Source of the DNA: Rhodanobacter sp. C05
GTDB taxonomy: Bacteria; Pseudomonadota; Gammaproteobacteria; Xanthomonadales; Rhodanobacteraceae
Assembly: GCF_002001165.1 (NCBI RefSeq)
Contig: NZ_MUNQ01000009.1
Coordinates: 186,001-250,000 of the forward strand
Reading direction: 5' to 3'
DNA length: 64,000 nucleotides
The notes beneath the pieces are model-generated. The model ran no database searches and was not told the origin of the DNA. It worked only from the letters and a program-made list of their open reading frames with translations. The position numbers and the translations under genes are program-made. Below, piece by piece: positions 29,553 to 39,216 of this stretch (its first letter is position 1; the number at the start of each line of letters is the position of its first letter).

Positions 29553-30907
29553 GCGTAATCGGTCTCCCGCAAGCGACGGTCGACGCCAAACACCTTGTAT
29601 GCGACCGCCAGCAGCAGTACCCATGCCGCGCCCACATACAGCGCCACGCGGGTGTCTGCGCTGTAGCCAAGCATCACCAGCACGAACGCGAGAAACGCCA
29701 GGCACACCACGCTGCTCAATGGCCACCAGCGCAGCTGGAATACCAGGGCCGTCGTCTGCCGTCGGCGAAAACGCCAGTGCGCGATCAGCACCATGCCCCA
29801 GGTCCACACGGTATTGAAGGCAAGGATCGACATCATCATGCCGAAGATGCGCTCGGGCACCAGATAGTTCAGCAGCACGCCCAGCATCAGGCAGGCCATG
29901 GTCACCAGTACGCCGCGCACCGGTACACCGTGCTTGCTCAGCTGCTGCAATCCGGCCGGCGCCTGCCGCTTGGTCGACAGGCTGTACAGCATGCGGCTGC
30001 CGCTGAAGGTTGTGGAGTTGAAGCTCGACAGCGCCGCCGTGATCACCACGAAATTGATCAGCCCGGCCGCCTGCGGAATGCCGAGCTTTGCGAACGTGGT
30101 GACGAAGGGGCTGCCCTGCGTGCCCAGTTCGTTCCACGGGTAGATCGCCATGATCACGAACAGCGCGCCGATATAGAAGATCAGGATGCGCCAGATCACC
30201 GAGTTGACGGCGCGGGGAATCGTGCGCTCCGGGTTGGATGCCTCGGCCGCCGCCATGCCGATCGTCTCGATGCCACCGAACGAGAACACCAGCACCGGCA
30301 ACGCCAGCACCATGCCGGTCACGCCATTCGGGAACCAGCCGCCATGTGTCCACAGGTTGGACAGACCCGCCGGATGGCCGCCGTTGCCCCAGCCGAGCCA
30401 GATGATGGCGGCGCCGCCGAGGATCATCAGCACTACGGTCAGCACCTTGACCAGTGCGAACCAGAACTCCAGCTCGCCATAGACCTTCACCGCCATCAGG
30501 TTCAATCCGCCGATCATCGCCACGCTGCCGAAGGTCCAGATCCACTGCGGCAGATCGGGATACCACTGCTTCATGTAGATGCCCACCGCGGTGCTCTCGG
30601 CGATGCCCACCCCCATCATCAGGATCCAGTAGTTCCAGCCGGTGAGATAACCGGCGAACGGGCCCAGATACTTGTGCGCATACGTGCTGAACGATCCGGC
30701 CACCGGATCCTGCACGGCCATTTCGCCAAGCGCGCGCATGATGATGAAGATCATCGCGCCACCGAACAGGTAGGCGAACAGCACCGACGGGCCAGCCAGC
30801 TTGATCGTGCTGGCCGAGCCGAGGAACAGGCCGGCGCCGATGCACATGCCCAGCGCCATGAAGGTGATGTGGCGCGGGGTCAGTCGGCGTTGCAGGGATT
30901 CGGACAT
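29540..30907 (-). CDS. Amino-acid permease (APC superfamily, ProY/AroP-like)
   Basis: 455 aa, about 12 membrane helices. The opening LQRRLTPRHITFMALGMCIGAGLFLGSASTI has the TM1 GxGLFxG motif of the amino-acid transporter family. Also seen are GPSVLFAYLFGGAMIFIIMRALGEMA, SFSTYAHKYLGPFAGYLTGWNYW, and FSFGGIETIGMAAAEASNPERTIPRAV, which carry the substrate- and proton-linked residues. The subgroup (ProY, GabP, AroP) cannot be fixed from these motifs. The frame continues upstream into the rhomboid region, but ATG 30907 begins the family sequence. 26 nt separate it from the rhomboid stop. Confidence 0.92.
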   Translation of the reverse strand: MSESLQRRLTPRHITFMALGMCIGAGLFLGSASTIKLAGPSVLFAYLFGGAMIFIIMRALGEMAVQDPVAGSFSTYAHKYLGPFAGYLTGWNYWILMMGVGIAESTAVGIYMKQWYPDLPQWIWTFGSVAMIGGLNLMAVKVYGELEFWFALVKVLTVVLMILGGAAIIWLGWGNGGHPAGLSNLWTHGGWFPNGVTGMVLALPVLVFSFGGIETIGMAAAEASNPERTIPRAVNSVIWRILIFYIGALFVIMAIYPWNELGTQGSPFVTTFAKLGIPQAAGLINFVVITAALSSFNSTTFSGSRMLYSLSTKRQAPAGLQQLSKHGVPVRGVLVTMACLMLGVLLNYLVPERIFGMMMSILAFNTVWTWGMVLIAHWRFRRRQTTALVFQLRWWPLSSVVCLAFLAFVLVMLGYSADTRVALYVGAAWVLLLAVAYKVFGVDRRLRETDYAPAG

Positions 30908-30933
30908 GGATTCCACTCGAGGAGAAGGATGGT

Positions 30934-31551
30934 TCAGCGTCGCAGGATCCGCTTCGGCTTGAGCGGCAGCCGCCCGCGCCAGTATTCGATCAGCACAATG
31001 CCGCCCAGCATGCCACCAAGGTGGGCGAAATGCGCAACACCCGCCTCGAAGCCGGTCACGCCCATGGTCAACTCGACGACGGCATACCCCGTCACGAACA
31101 GCCACGCCGGCATCGGGATCGGCAGGAACATCAGCATCACTTTCTCGTGCGGATACATCATGCCGAACGCCAGCAGCAGGCCGAAGATCGCGCCGGACGC
31201 ACCGAGCGTTGGCCCGTATTCCGTCGGCGGAAAGAACCAGAGCACCGCCAGCTGCAGCAATGAGGCAACAATCGCACAGACGAAGTAGTAGATGGTGAAC
31301 TCGCGCGCCCCCAGCGTGCGCTCGATCGCCCCGCCGAACATGTACAGCGCAAACATGTTGAACAGGATATGGGCATAGCCACCGTGCAGGAACGCGCTGG
31401 TGACGATCTGCCATACCTCGAACAGGCCGCTGCCCAGCGGCCACAGCGCGAAATACTGCACGATGACGTCGCCCATCACCTGTTGCAGCAGGAACACAGC
31501 GATGTTGGCGATGAGCAGGTTGCGCGTGACGGGGGGCAGATCAAAGGGCAT
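30934..31551 (-). CDS. Rhomboid-family intramembrane serine protease
   Basis: 205 aa, six membrane helices. The catalytic dyad is S119 in GASGAIFG and H177 in FAHLGG. The helix-2 motif HILFNMFALYMFGG provides the conserved His/Asn oxyanion residues. LWPLGSGLFEVWQIVTSAFLHGG is the usual start of the active-site region. This size is the core rhomboid without extra cytoplasmic domains. Substrates are unknown. It precedes the permease on the same strand and may share a transcript with it. Confidence 0.93.
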   Translation of the reverse strand: MPFDLPPVTRNLLIANIAVFLLQQVMGDVIVQYFALWPLGSGLFEVWQIVTSAFLHGGYAHILFNMFALYMFGGAIERTLGAREFTIYYFVCAIVASLLQLAVLWFFPPTEYGPTLGASGAIFGLLLAFGMMYPHEKVMLMFLPIPMPAWLFVTGYAVVELTMGVTGFEAGVAHFAHLGGMLGGIVLIEYWRGRLPLKPKRILRR

Positions 31552-31691
31552 CAGATTGTTTCCGGGGAATCGCAGATGACAGAGTACGCATGATGCAGGT
31601 ATCGATGCGACCGCGGTACGGATACGCTGACCAACACGATGCTGAATCGTTCATGCGTCGCCTGCCTGAGCCGTGAACCACAGCCAATGAA

Positions 31692-31711
31692 AAGCCGCCT
31701 TTCGGCGGCTT
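31692..31711 (-). terminator. Rho-independent terminator of the NlpC/P60 gene
   Basis: On the minus strand the 8-bp stem AAGCCGCC/GGCGGCTT with a GAAA tetraloop is followed by TTCATTGG, with the run of T continuing from the stem (CTTTTC). It lies 27 nt past the stop of the NlpC/P60 gene at 31738. Confidence 0.8.
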
Positions 31712-31737
31712 CTGGAAACGGCGGCGGCGACTATCGA

Positions 31738-32691
31738 TCACCCCTTGCTCGCCACCTGCGCGATCCCCTCGGGACGCTTGGCACCGGCGAAGCGCTTGGC
31801 CCAATAGGTCTCGTTGAGACTGGAAATCTCCACCGACTTGCCGCTGGCCGGCGAATGGATGAAACGGCCGTCGGAAATATAGATACCCACGTGCGAGATG
31901 CGGCTCTTGCCGTGCGTGTGGAAGAACACCAGATCGCCCGGCTTCATGTCGGCACGATTGACCTTGAGGCCAGCCAGGAATTGCGAAGCGGAGTTGGTCG
32001 GCAACTGCAGGCCAACCGCATGAGCAAACACGTAGCGGACGAAACCGCTGCAGTCGAAACCGGTGGACGGATCGCGACCACCACGCACGTAGCGGATATC
32101 GCGCAGGTTCATCGCCAGCGAGATCAGGGCCTTGCGCAGATCGGTGACATTCTCGGTACCGTTCGCGTCTGCTGTCTGCGTACCGGCGTCGATCTGATCG
32201 GATGTGCTGCTTGCCGCGACACTGCCTGCGGCGACATTCTCGCTGACCGTAGCCAGCGAACCGAAATAGGTCGGCTTGGTCGACTGCACCAGCATTCCGG
32301 CCGGATTGAACAACGGTGCCTGCGCCAGCCACGCCGGCGTGGCATTCGCGGCCGACGGCGAACCGCTCAGCGTGAACGAACTGGTCTGGAGTGAAGCGGG
32401 GATCGGCAACTCCGATTGCGCCGGGGCAGCAACGACGGCCGCTGTCTCTGCGAAATCGGTGCTGGATGCCAGTGAATCGGAATGAGTGTCCTGCGGAGCC
32501 GTATCAGCCAGCTTGCCGTGCGTACGATGCGTCGACTTGTGCTGAGCTGACTTGCCATGGACCGGCTTGTGCTGCACATGCTTTGCATGGACTGGCTTGC
32601 CGTGGGTCTTGCTGGTCGTTGCCTGCGTGGGTGCAACCACGAACATGGCAGCCGCAAGCACGGAACAGACAGTCAATCGTTTGATTGGCAT
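31738..32691 (-). CDS. NlpC/P60 (C40) cell-wall peptidase with His/Lys-rich N-terminal region
   Basis: 317 aa. A signal peptide (to about residue 24) is followed by a basic stretch with eight His between residues 30 and 58 (THGKPVHAKHVQHKPVHGK and onward). A low-complexity linker follows, then the C-terminal NlpC/P60 domain: YVRGGRDPSTGFDCSGFVRYVF with C214, SRISHVGIYI with H267, and GRFIHSPASGKSVEIS with H279. Such enzymes cut gamma-D-Glu-meso-DAP or related bonds in peptidoglycan stem peptides. The His/Lys region may bind metal, wall polymer or LPS. Its upstream region holds a CRP/Clp-like site. Confidence 0.93.
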   Translation of the reverse strand: MPIKRLTVCSVLAAAMFVVAPTQATTSKTHGKPVHAKHVQHKPVHGKSAQHKSTHRTHGKLADTAPQDTHSDSLASSTDFAETAAVVAAPAQSELPIPASLQTSSFTLSGSPSAANATPAWLAQAPLFNPAGMLVQSTKPTYFGSLATVSENVAAGSVAASSTSDQIDAGTQTADANGTENVTDLRKALISLAMNLRDIRYVRGGRDPSTGFDCSGFVRYVFAHAVGLQLPTNSASQFLAGLKVNRADMKPGDLVFFHTHGKSRISHVGIYISDGRFIHSPASGKSVEISSLNETYWAKRFAGAKRPEGIAQVASKG

Positions 32692-32910
32692 GCGGGAAAA
32701 ATCCCTTGAATTACATCAGGATTAGCCGCCTGCAAAGCTGACGACGTGACTAGGGAGTGAAATTAGCAAGAAGATCCCGTCTGTTTGTTCGATCTGGGTT
32801 AACTGAACTTCATCGTTTCAAAAAAACGTGATGACCGTCACAGTGTGATCAAGTTATTTATTTTCAACAATTTACGTGCTTAATTTGGCGAAATTCCACC
32901 CTATACAGAA
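32692..32910 (-). promoter_or_regulatory. AT-rich upstream region of the NlpC/P60 gene with CRP/Clp-like site
   Basis: 219 nt, far richer in A/T than the coding DNA around it. CGTGA-TGACCG-TCACA at 32827-32842 matches the TGTGA-N6-TCACA half-site pattern of CRP and its xanthomonad relative Clp at 9 of 10 positions, and lies about 140 nt upstream of the ATG. An adjacent TCACA-G-TGTGA palindrome (32838-32848) overlaps it. The 3' part toward yggS contains the end of that transcript. The regulator is inferred from motif only. Confidence 0.55.
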
Positions 32911-33642
32911 CTACATTCCGGTTTCATGCCGGTAATTAGTGCCCGAAGTGGCCCGGCCACCAAAGATCGCCGTACCGATGCGTACATCGGTGGCGCCTTC
33001 GGCGATCGCAAGTGGGAAATCCCCACTCATGCCCATCGAAAGTCTCGGCAGATCATGGCCTTGCGTTATCGCGTGGTCGCGCAGTTCGCGCAGCCGACGG
33101 AAGCAGTCGCGCACCTGGGCAGCCTCGCTGGAATGGATCGCGAGCGTCATCAGGCCACGCACACGCAAGCTGTCATAACCGCGCAAGGCATCGAGGAAAG
33201 CCGGCAACTGCTCGGGTGGCAGTCCGTACTTGCTGGGTTCGGGCGAAGTCTTGACCTGCACCAGCACGTCGATGGTGCGACCGGCCTGCTGCAGTTGCCG
33301 ATGCAGCGCCACCGCCAGCTCCAGCCGATCCAGCGACTGCACTTCGCTGGCCAGCCGCGCCACGTCCTTGGCCTTGTTGGTCTGCAGGTGACCGATCATC
33401 ACCCAGGCAATGCTGTCATTGGCCAGTGCCGCCGACTTGTCGCGGATCTCCTGCACCTTGTTCTCGCCGAAGCGATGCAGGCCAAGGCCGATGGCGGCCC
33501 GGACCACGTCCGGACCGAAGGTCTTGCTGACCGGCAGGATGTCTACCGTGGCCGGATCACGTGCGGCAGCCCGGCAGGCGTCATCGACCTGCCGACGGAT
33601 CTGCGCCCAGTTCGCCGCCAGATAGTCGGTCTCGGTGCTCAT
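32911..33642 (-). CDS. yggS: PLP homeostasis protein YggS (PLPBP)
   Basis: 243 aa. It has the alanine-racemase-like TIM barrel with PLP bound to K40 in ILPVSKTFG. Other family marks are HRFGENKVQEIRDK, WVMIGHLQTNKAKDVARLASEVQSLDR, VLVQVKTSPEPSKYGLPPEQ and LSMGMSGDFPLAIAEGATDVRIGTAIFG. It has no catalytic activity of its own and balances intracellular PLP. Usually it sits near pilT or proC, but here it follows an M20 peptidase by 15 nt on the same strand, so the two are probably co-transcribed. Confidence 0.96.
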   Translation of the reverse strand: MSTETDYLAANWAQIRRQVDDACRAAARDPATVDILPVSKTFGPDVVRAAIGLGLHRFGENKVQEIRDKSAALANDSIAWVMIGHLQTNKAKDVARLASEVQSLDRLELAVALHRQLQQAGRTIDVLVQVKTSPEPSKYGLPPEQLPAFLDALRGYDSLRVRGLMTLAIHSSEAAQVRDCFRRLRELRDHAITQGHDLPRLSMGMSGDFPLAIAEGATDVRIGTAIFGGRATSGTNYRHETGM

Positions 33643-33657
33643 GGCTGACCGTCGATC

Positions 33658-35082
<1,425 letters not shown>

Positions 35083-35295
35083 GCGCAAACTCCGGGGACG
35101 ATCAGATCGCCATTGTAACAGCGCCACCCGACCACACCGGCGTCGACGCCGACACGCCATCAGGCGATACCCACGGTTGGCCGCAACGCTTGCGCACAGT
35201 CTTGCCTTGGCATGTCCGACTGCGTCTTCGCCCGCGGGCGGGCACTCTGCGGCTGCGGCACCCGGATGCCGCCATCACACCCAGGGAGAAAGGCC

Positions 35296-35661
35296 ATGTT
35301 CCACAAACTTGCCGTACTTGCCCTTGCACTGATCCTCACTCTGCCCGGTCTGGCGTTCGCCGCAACACCCGTCAACATCAACAAGGCCGACGCGTCCACC
35401 ATTGCCACTTCACTGGATGGCATCGGCCAGTCGAAGGCTCAGGCGATCGTCGCCTGGCGCGATGCGCACGGCCCCTTCAAGAGCGCGGATGACCTGTCCC
35501 AGATCAAGGGTATCGGCGCGGCGACACTTGAGCGCAATCGCGCAGCCATCCTGCTCGCCGACACCGCAACGGATGCTCCGGTGACCAAGACAGACAAGCC
35601 GGTCAAGAGTCGGCGCAAGAGCAAGAAAGCAACTGCCGACGCCGCGGCGTCAGCAGAATAA
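35296..35661 (+). CDS. ComEA-like helix-hairpin-helix DNA-binding protein, exported
   Basis: 121 aa. A signal peptide (MFHKLAVLALALILTLPGLAFA) is followed by two HhH motifs: PVNINKADASTIATSLDGIGQSKAQAI and FKSADDLSQIKGIGAATLERN. A basic C-terminal tail follows (KSRRKSKKATADAAASAE). The size and NINxA opening match the small ComEA of Gram-negative bacteria, a periplasmic DNA-binding protein used in natural transformation. No other competence gene is nearby. An AGGGAGAAAGG Shine-Dalgarno precedes ATG 35296. Confidence 0.93.
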   Translation: MFHKLAVLALALILTLPGLAFAATPVNINKADASTIATSLDGIGQSKAQAIVAWRDAHGPFKSADDLSQIKGIGAATLERNRAAILLADTATDAPVTKTDKPVKSRRKSKKATADAAASAE

Positions 35662-35688
35662 TCCGCAAAACCTGCACAGAAAGGCCGG

Positions 35689-35717
35689 GCGGCGCGATCC
35701 ATGGCGGGTCGCGCCGC
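35689..35717 (+). terminator. Hairpin terminator after the ComEA-like gene
   Basis: GCGGCGCGA (35689-35697) pairs perfectly with TCGCGCCGC (35709-35717) around an 11-nt loop; TTGCGTT follows. It lies 28 nt past the ComEA stop and about 42 nt before the SET gene. The T-tract is weak, so efficiency is unclear. Confidence 0.5.
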
Positions 35718-35758
35718 TTGCGTTACACTCGCGCGCCTCTCCTGTCGCCACGCCAGCC

Positions 35759-36232
35759 ATGATCCTGCCGCGCTATCACATCGCCGCCTCTGCCATCCAC
35801 GGCGCCGGCAACGGTCTGTTTCTCGACGAAACCGTGGCGGCAGGGCGCATTATCACGGCACCGGACGGCATCAATCACACCTACCGCCATGCCGACATCA
35901 CGGCGTCGCCGGAGCTCAGCGCACAGTTCCACGCCAGCGCGCGGTGGTTCGAGGACCGCTACACGCTGTCGCCCGACTGGCCGGACGAGTGCTACATCAA
36001 CCACAGCTTCACGCCGAACGGGCTGTGGCATCTGGGTTTCGTGTTTGCGTTGACCGAACTACCGCCCGGCACCGAGATCACGGTGGACTACCGGCACCTG
36101 CTGCCGCCCGGCCACGCCGAGGACTTTGTCGATTCGGTCACAGGTGAGATAATCACCGGATTGTCCTGGCAAGAGAGTCTCGCCAGCAGTACTCACGCAC
36201 TGGCCGAACTGCTGGGTGCCACTCACCGCTGA
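35759..36232 (+). CDS. SET-domain protein (putative protein lysine methyltransferase)
   Basis: 157 aa, nearly all one SET domain. The start ASAIHGAGNGLFLDETVAAGRII matches the SET-N glycine turn that binds AdoMet (G-x-G). INHSFTPN (N81-H82) and the later EITVDYRHL (with Y111) are the NH and catalytic-Tyr motifs that form the pseudoknot. There is no post-SET Cys cluster. SET proteins are typical of eukaryotes, and bacterial ones are sporadic; ribosomal proteins and histone-like DNA-binding proteins are possible substrates, but none is known here. The acetyltransferase that follows starts 5 nt after the stop. Confidence 0.88.
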   Translation: MILPRYHIAASAIHGAGNGLFLDETVAAGRIITAPDGINHTYRHADITASPELSAQFHASARWFEDRYTLSPDWPDECYINHSFTPNGLWHLGFVFALTELPPGTEITVDYRHLLPPGHAEDFVDSVTGEIITGLSWQESLASSTHALAELLGATHR

Positions 36233-36237
36233 TTGTG

Positions 36238-36777
36238 ATGTTTGATATTCCAACTCTTGAAACGGCGCGGCTGCGCCTGACCGCGCTGACCGAACGGCAC
36301 TTCAACGATTACGCTGCGATGCTGGCCGATCCGGAAAGCACGCGCTGGATCGGCGATGGCCAGCCACTGGATCGCACCAATGCCTGGCGCTCGCTGGCGA
36401 TGCTGCTGGGCCACTGGCAGCTGCGCGGATGCGGCATGTGGGCACTGGAGCTGAAGTCCAGCGGCGAGTTCATCGGCCGGGCCGGCTTGATGTATCCCGA
36501 CGGCTGGCCAGGCCTGGAGCTGGGCTGGATGCTGAAGCCGGAACACCGCCACCACGGCTATGCCACCGAAGCCGGCGATGCCGTTCTCGATTTTGCCTGG
36601 AACCAGCTGCATGCCCAGCGCGTGATCAGCCTGGTACGAATCGGCAACGAAGCTTCCGATCGCGTCGCCGAACGCCTTGGCGGTGAGCACATCGAGGACA
36701 TGGATTTCTACGGCAGCCACAGTCACGTGTTCGCCTACTACCCGCCGCACCGCGAGCATCGCCGCGCTTACGCCTGA
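36238..36777 (+). CDS. GNAT acetyltransferase (RimJ/RimL type)
   Basis: 179 aa. The opening ETARLRLTALTERHFNDY is the standard RimJ/RimL-like start. The core is FIGRAGLMYPDGWPGLELGWMLKPEHRHHGYATEAGDAVLDFAW, with the H-H-G-Y-A-T-E acetyl-CoA motif A. RVISLVRIGNEASDRVAERLG follows, with the conserved Asn-x-x-S/A-x-x-V pattern. ATG 36238 is preferred over the preceding GTG at 36235. It is likely co-transcribed with the SET gene 5 nt upstream; both would modify proteins, so they may share targets, though that is inference. Confidence 0.92.
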   Translation: MFDIPTLETARLRLTALTERHFNDYAAMLADPESTRWIGDGQPLDRTNAWRSLAMLLGHWQLRGCGMWALELKSSGEFIGRAGLMYPDGWPGLELGWMLKPEHRHHGYATEAGDAVLDFAWNQLHAQRVISLVRIGNEASDRVAERLGGEHIEDMDFYGSHSHVFAYYPPHREHRRAYA

Positions 36778-36959
36778 GCTGCGGACACATAAAGACCCCC
36801 GCGCACTGCCGGAACTACGACAGACACCAGCTTGTCTGGAAATGCACAACCCCGGAGAATCCAGAGGAACCTTCTGCCCGCTCCGGGCAATGCCCTGCAT
36901 CTGACCACGCCGCGCGCCATACTTGGTGTTCCGCGGCCCATGTCCCCAGGAGTTCCTCA

Positions 36960-37649
36960 ATGCGCATCCTACTGGCCGAGGATGATCCCTCGATCGCTGA
37001 AGGCATTTGTGGATCGCTTCGGCACGGTGGTCACGCGGTGGATCACGTGGCCAGCGGCAACCTCGCCGATGCAGCGTTGCGCGATCACGAATACGACCTG
37101 CTGGTGCTTGACCTTGGCTTGCCCTTGCTTGATGGCAGCGAGGTGTTGCGACGTCTGCGCAGCCGTGGCACCGGGTTGCCGGTGCTGGTGGTGACCGCCC
37201 GCGACGGCTTGTCCGAACGTATCCGCGTTCTCGATCTGGGTGCCGACGATTACCTGGTGAAACCTTTTGCGCTGTCCGAATTCGAGGCCCGCGTGCGTGC
37301 GCTGCTGCGCCGCGCCAGCAGCCAGGGCAAGCCTGAGTTGCAACTGGGTCGGTTGCGTCTTGATCTGCCTGGACATCGCGCCTGGATCGATCAGACCCCG
37401 CTGGAACTGACCGCACGCGAGTTCGGCCTGCTGGAAGCATTAGCCTTGCGCGCCGACCGCGTCACCAGTCGCACGCAACTGATCGAAGCCCTGTGCGACT
37501 GGGATCAGGAACTGACCGACAACGGGCTGGACATCGCCATCCATCGCCTGCGCCGCAAGCTGCAGGGCAGCGGCACCGGCGTGCGCACGATCCGTGGCCT
37601 GGGATATCTGCTGGAAGAAGCTGAAGAACCCGGGAGCGATCGCGCATGA
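36960..37649 (+). CDS. OmpR/PhoB-family response regulator (QseB/TctD-like)
   Basis: 229 aa. The receiver domain has the acidic pocket LLAEDDPS, phosphoacceptor D51 in LLVLDLGLP, and K101 in DDYLVKPF. The winged-helix effector includes LELTAREFGLLEAL and GLDIAIHRLRRKLQGSGTGVRTIRGLGYLLE. An AGGAG lies 7 nt before ATG 36960. It overlaps the kinase start by 4 nt (ATGA). The kinase is TctE-like. The downstream exporter genes (39217-43548) are a plausible target. Confidence 0.94.
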   Translation: MRILLAEDDPSIAEGICGSLRHGGHAVDHVASGNLADAALRDHEYDLLVLDLGLPLLDGSEVLRRLRSRGTGLPVLVVTARDGLSERIRVLDLGADDYLVKPFALSEFEARVRALLRRASSQGKPELQLGRLRLDLPGHRAWIDQTPLELTAREFGLLEALALRADRVTSRTQLIEALCDWDQELTDNGLDIAIHRLRRKLQGSGTGVRTIRGLGYLLEEAEEPGSDRA

Positions 37650-39046
37650 ACTCGCCTCCAAGGCATCGCCGCCGCCCCAGCCTGCGTCGGCGCCTGCTGA
37701 TTTTCCTGCTGATTCCCATGGCCGCACTGCTGCTGCTGGACGCCATGCTGACTTACAGTGTCGCCCTCGGCTATGCCAACAAGGTGCATGACCACGATCT
37801 CAGCGACGATGCGTTGACGCTGGCGAAGATGCTGGGCAACGATCAGCTCGGCAGCACGCTGACACCACAGGCGCGGTTTCTGCTCGAATACGATCCGGCT
37901 GGCCACAGCTATTTCAGCGTCATCAGCGCCAGGCATGGGCTGCTGGCCGGCAACGGGCGCTTGCCACAACTGTCACAGACACCCGCGCTGAATGTCGCGC
38001 CCAAGCTCTATAACACGCAGCTGGACAAGCATGCCTTGCGTGCTGCCAGTGTGCACACCGCCGCCAGCCATGACCCGGGCGACAGCCTCATCATAACGGT
38101 CGCCGAAACCCTGCGTGACCGGCACGAACAAGCACGGGAAATCCTGTTCCTCGCGACCGTGATGCAGACCCTCTTGCTGGTAAGCGTGCTGTCGCTGGTC
38201 TGGTTTGGCGTCAGCCGTGGTCTGCGCGTGCTCGATCCGCTGACCGCCCGGCTGGCCGCCCGTACGCATGAGCTGACTCCGATCAACGGCCCTGATGTAC
38301 CGCAGGAAATCCAGCCACTGACGCGAACCATCGACGCACTGTTCGGCCGTCTGCGCAGCATGCTGGCCCTGCATGATCGGTTCATCGCCGATGCCGCGCA
38401 CCAGCTGCGCACGCCGCTGGCCGGACTGAGTCTGCACGTCGACCGTGCCCTTGCCGATCCGCAGCCGGCAACAGTGACCGACGCGCTGATGCATATCCGA
38501 CGACTGACCCAGCGCGCCGCGCGGACTTCCTCGCAGCTGCTGTCGCTGGCCCGTGCACAAGCCTCGCGGCCTGACAGCGAGGAATGCACACGACTCGATC
38601 TGAGTCGTTTGATTCCCGACGCCGTGGCGCTGCGCGTGCACGATGCCCTGGTCGCCGGCGTGGATCTGGGCTATCAGGGGGACGCTGCTAAGCAAACGCT
38701 ATGCATACTCGGCGATGCTGCCAGCGTGCAGGATCTGCTGGACAATCTGATCGACAACAGCGTGCGCTATGGCGGTCGCGGCTGTACCGTCACCGTTGCT
38801 TTACACGTGCAGGCAGATGGTGGTGTCAGCCTCAGTGTCGAGGATGATGGTCCCGGTGTGCCACCCGAACTGCTGCCACGCCTGAGCGAGCGATTTTTCC
38901 GCGCCACTCCCAACGGCGAAGAAGGCACCGGCCTGGGTCTGGCGATCGTCCAGCGCATTGCCGAACGGCACAATGCCGAGGTGGTCTACCGATCAGGTGA
39001 GGAGCGTGGCCTGTGTGTCGAAGTGCACTTCCCGCCGATGGCATGA
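37646..39046 (+). CDS. TctE-like sensor histidine kinase
   Basis: 466 aa. Two membrane helices (about 16-36 and 165-189) bracket a periplasmic sensor of the 2CSK_N type (ALGYANKVHDHDLSDDALTLA onward). A HAMP-like linker leads to DHP helix H252 in IADAAHQLRTPLAGL, and the ATPase carries LLDNLIDNSVRYGG (N box), VEDDGPGVPPE (G1) and FFRATPNGEEGTGLGLAIVQRIAERH (F/G2). The family senses tricarboxylates or small molecules, but the ligand here is unknown. Translationally coupled to the response regulator. The exporter operon starts 170 nt downstream. Confidence 0.93.
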   Translation: MNSPPRHRRRPSLRRRLLIFLLIPMAALLLLDAMLTYSVALGYANKVHDHDLSDDALTLAKMLGNDQLGSTLTPQARFLLEYDPAGHSYFSVISARHGLLAGNGRLPQLSQTPALNVAPKLYNTQLDKHALRAASVHTAASHDPGDSLIITVAETLRDRHEQAREILFLATVMQTLLLVSVLSLVWFGVSRGLRVLDPLTARLAARTHELTPINGPDVPQEIQPLTRTIDALFGRLRSMLALHDRFIADAAHQLRTPLAGLSLHVDRALADPQPATVTDALMHIRRLTQRAARTSSQLLSLARAQASRPDSEECTRLDLSRLIPDAVALRVHDALVAGVDLGYQGDAAKQTLCILGDAASVQDLLDNLIDNSVRYGGRGCTVTVALHVQADGGVSLSVEDDGPGVPPELLPRLSERFFRATPNGEEGTGLGLAIVQRIAERHNAEVVYRSGEERGLCVEVHFPPMA

Positions 39047-39216
39047 GATGCGGCCGGACCGCAGCACTCGCTGCACCCTGCCTGTACATCTGCGCGGCCC
39101 CCTATTGCGATCCCCCGCTTCGCCTTCACAATAGTCGGAGACACCGCTGTGGCAACCCATGATGAACGCCATGGATACCGACTCGGCGCTGCAACAGCAA
39201 TCATTGCCATGGAACC

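Noticed and set aside
29534..31288. A 584-codon plus-strand frame opposite the permease and rhomboid genes
   Set aside because: Shadow of two membrane proteins; His/Arg/Gln-rich composition and no ribosome site.
32838..32848. TCACA-G-TGTGA palindrome as a separate CRP site
   Set aside because: The half-sites point outward and are 1 nt apart, unlike the N6 spacing of CRP/Clp; the overlapping CGTGA-N6-TCACA is the better match.
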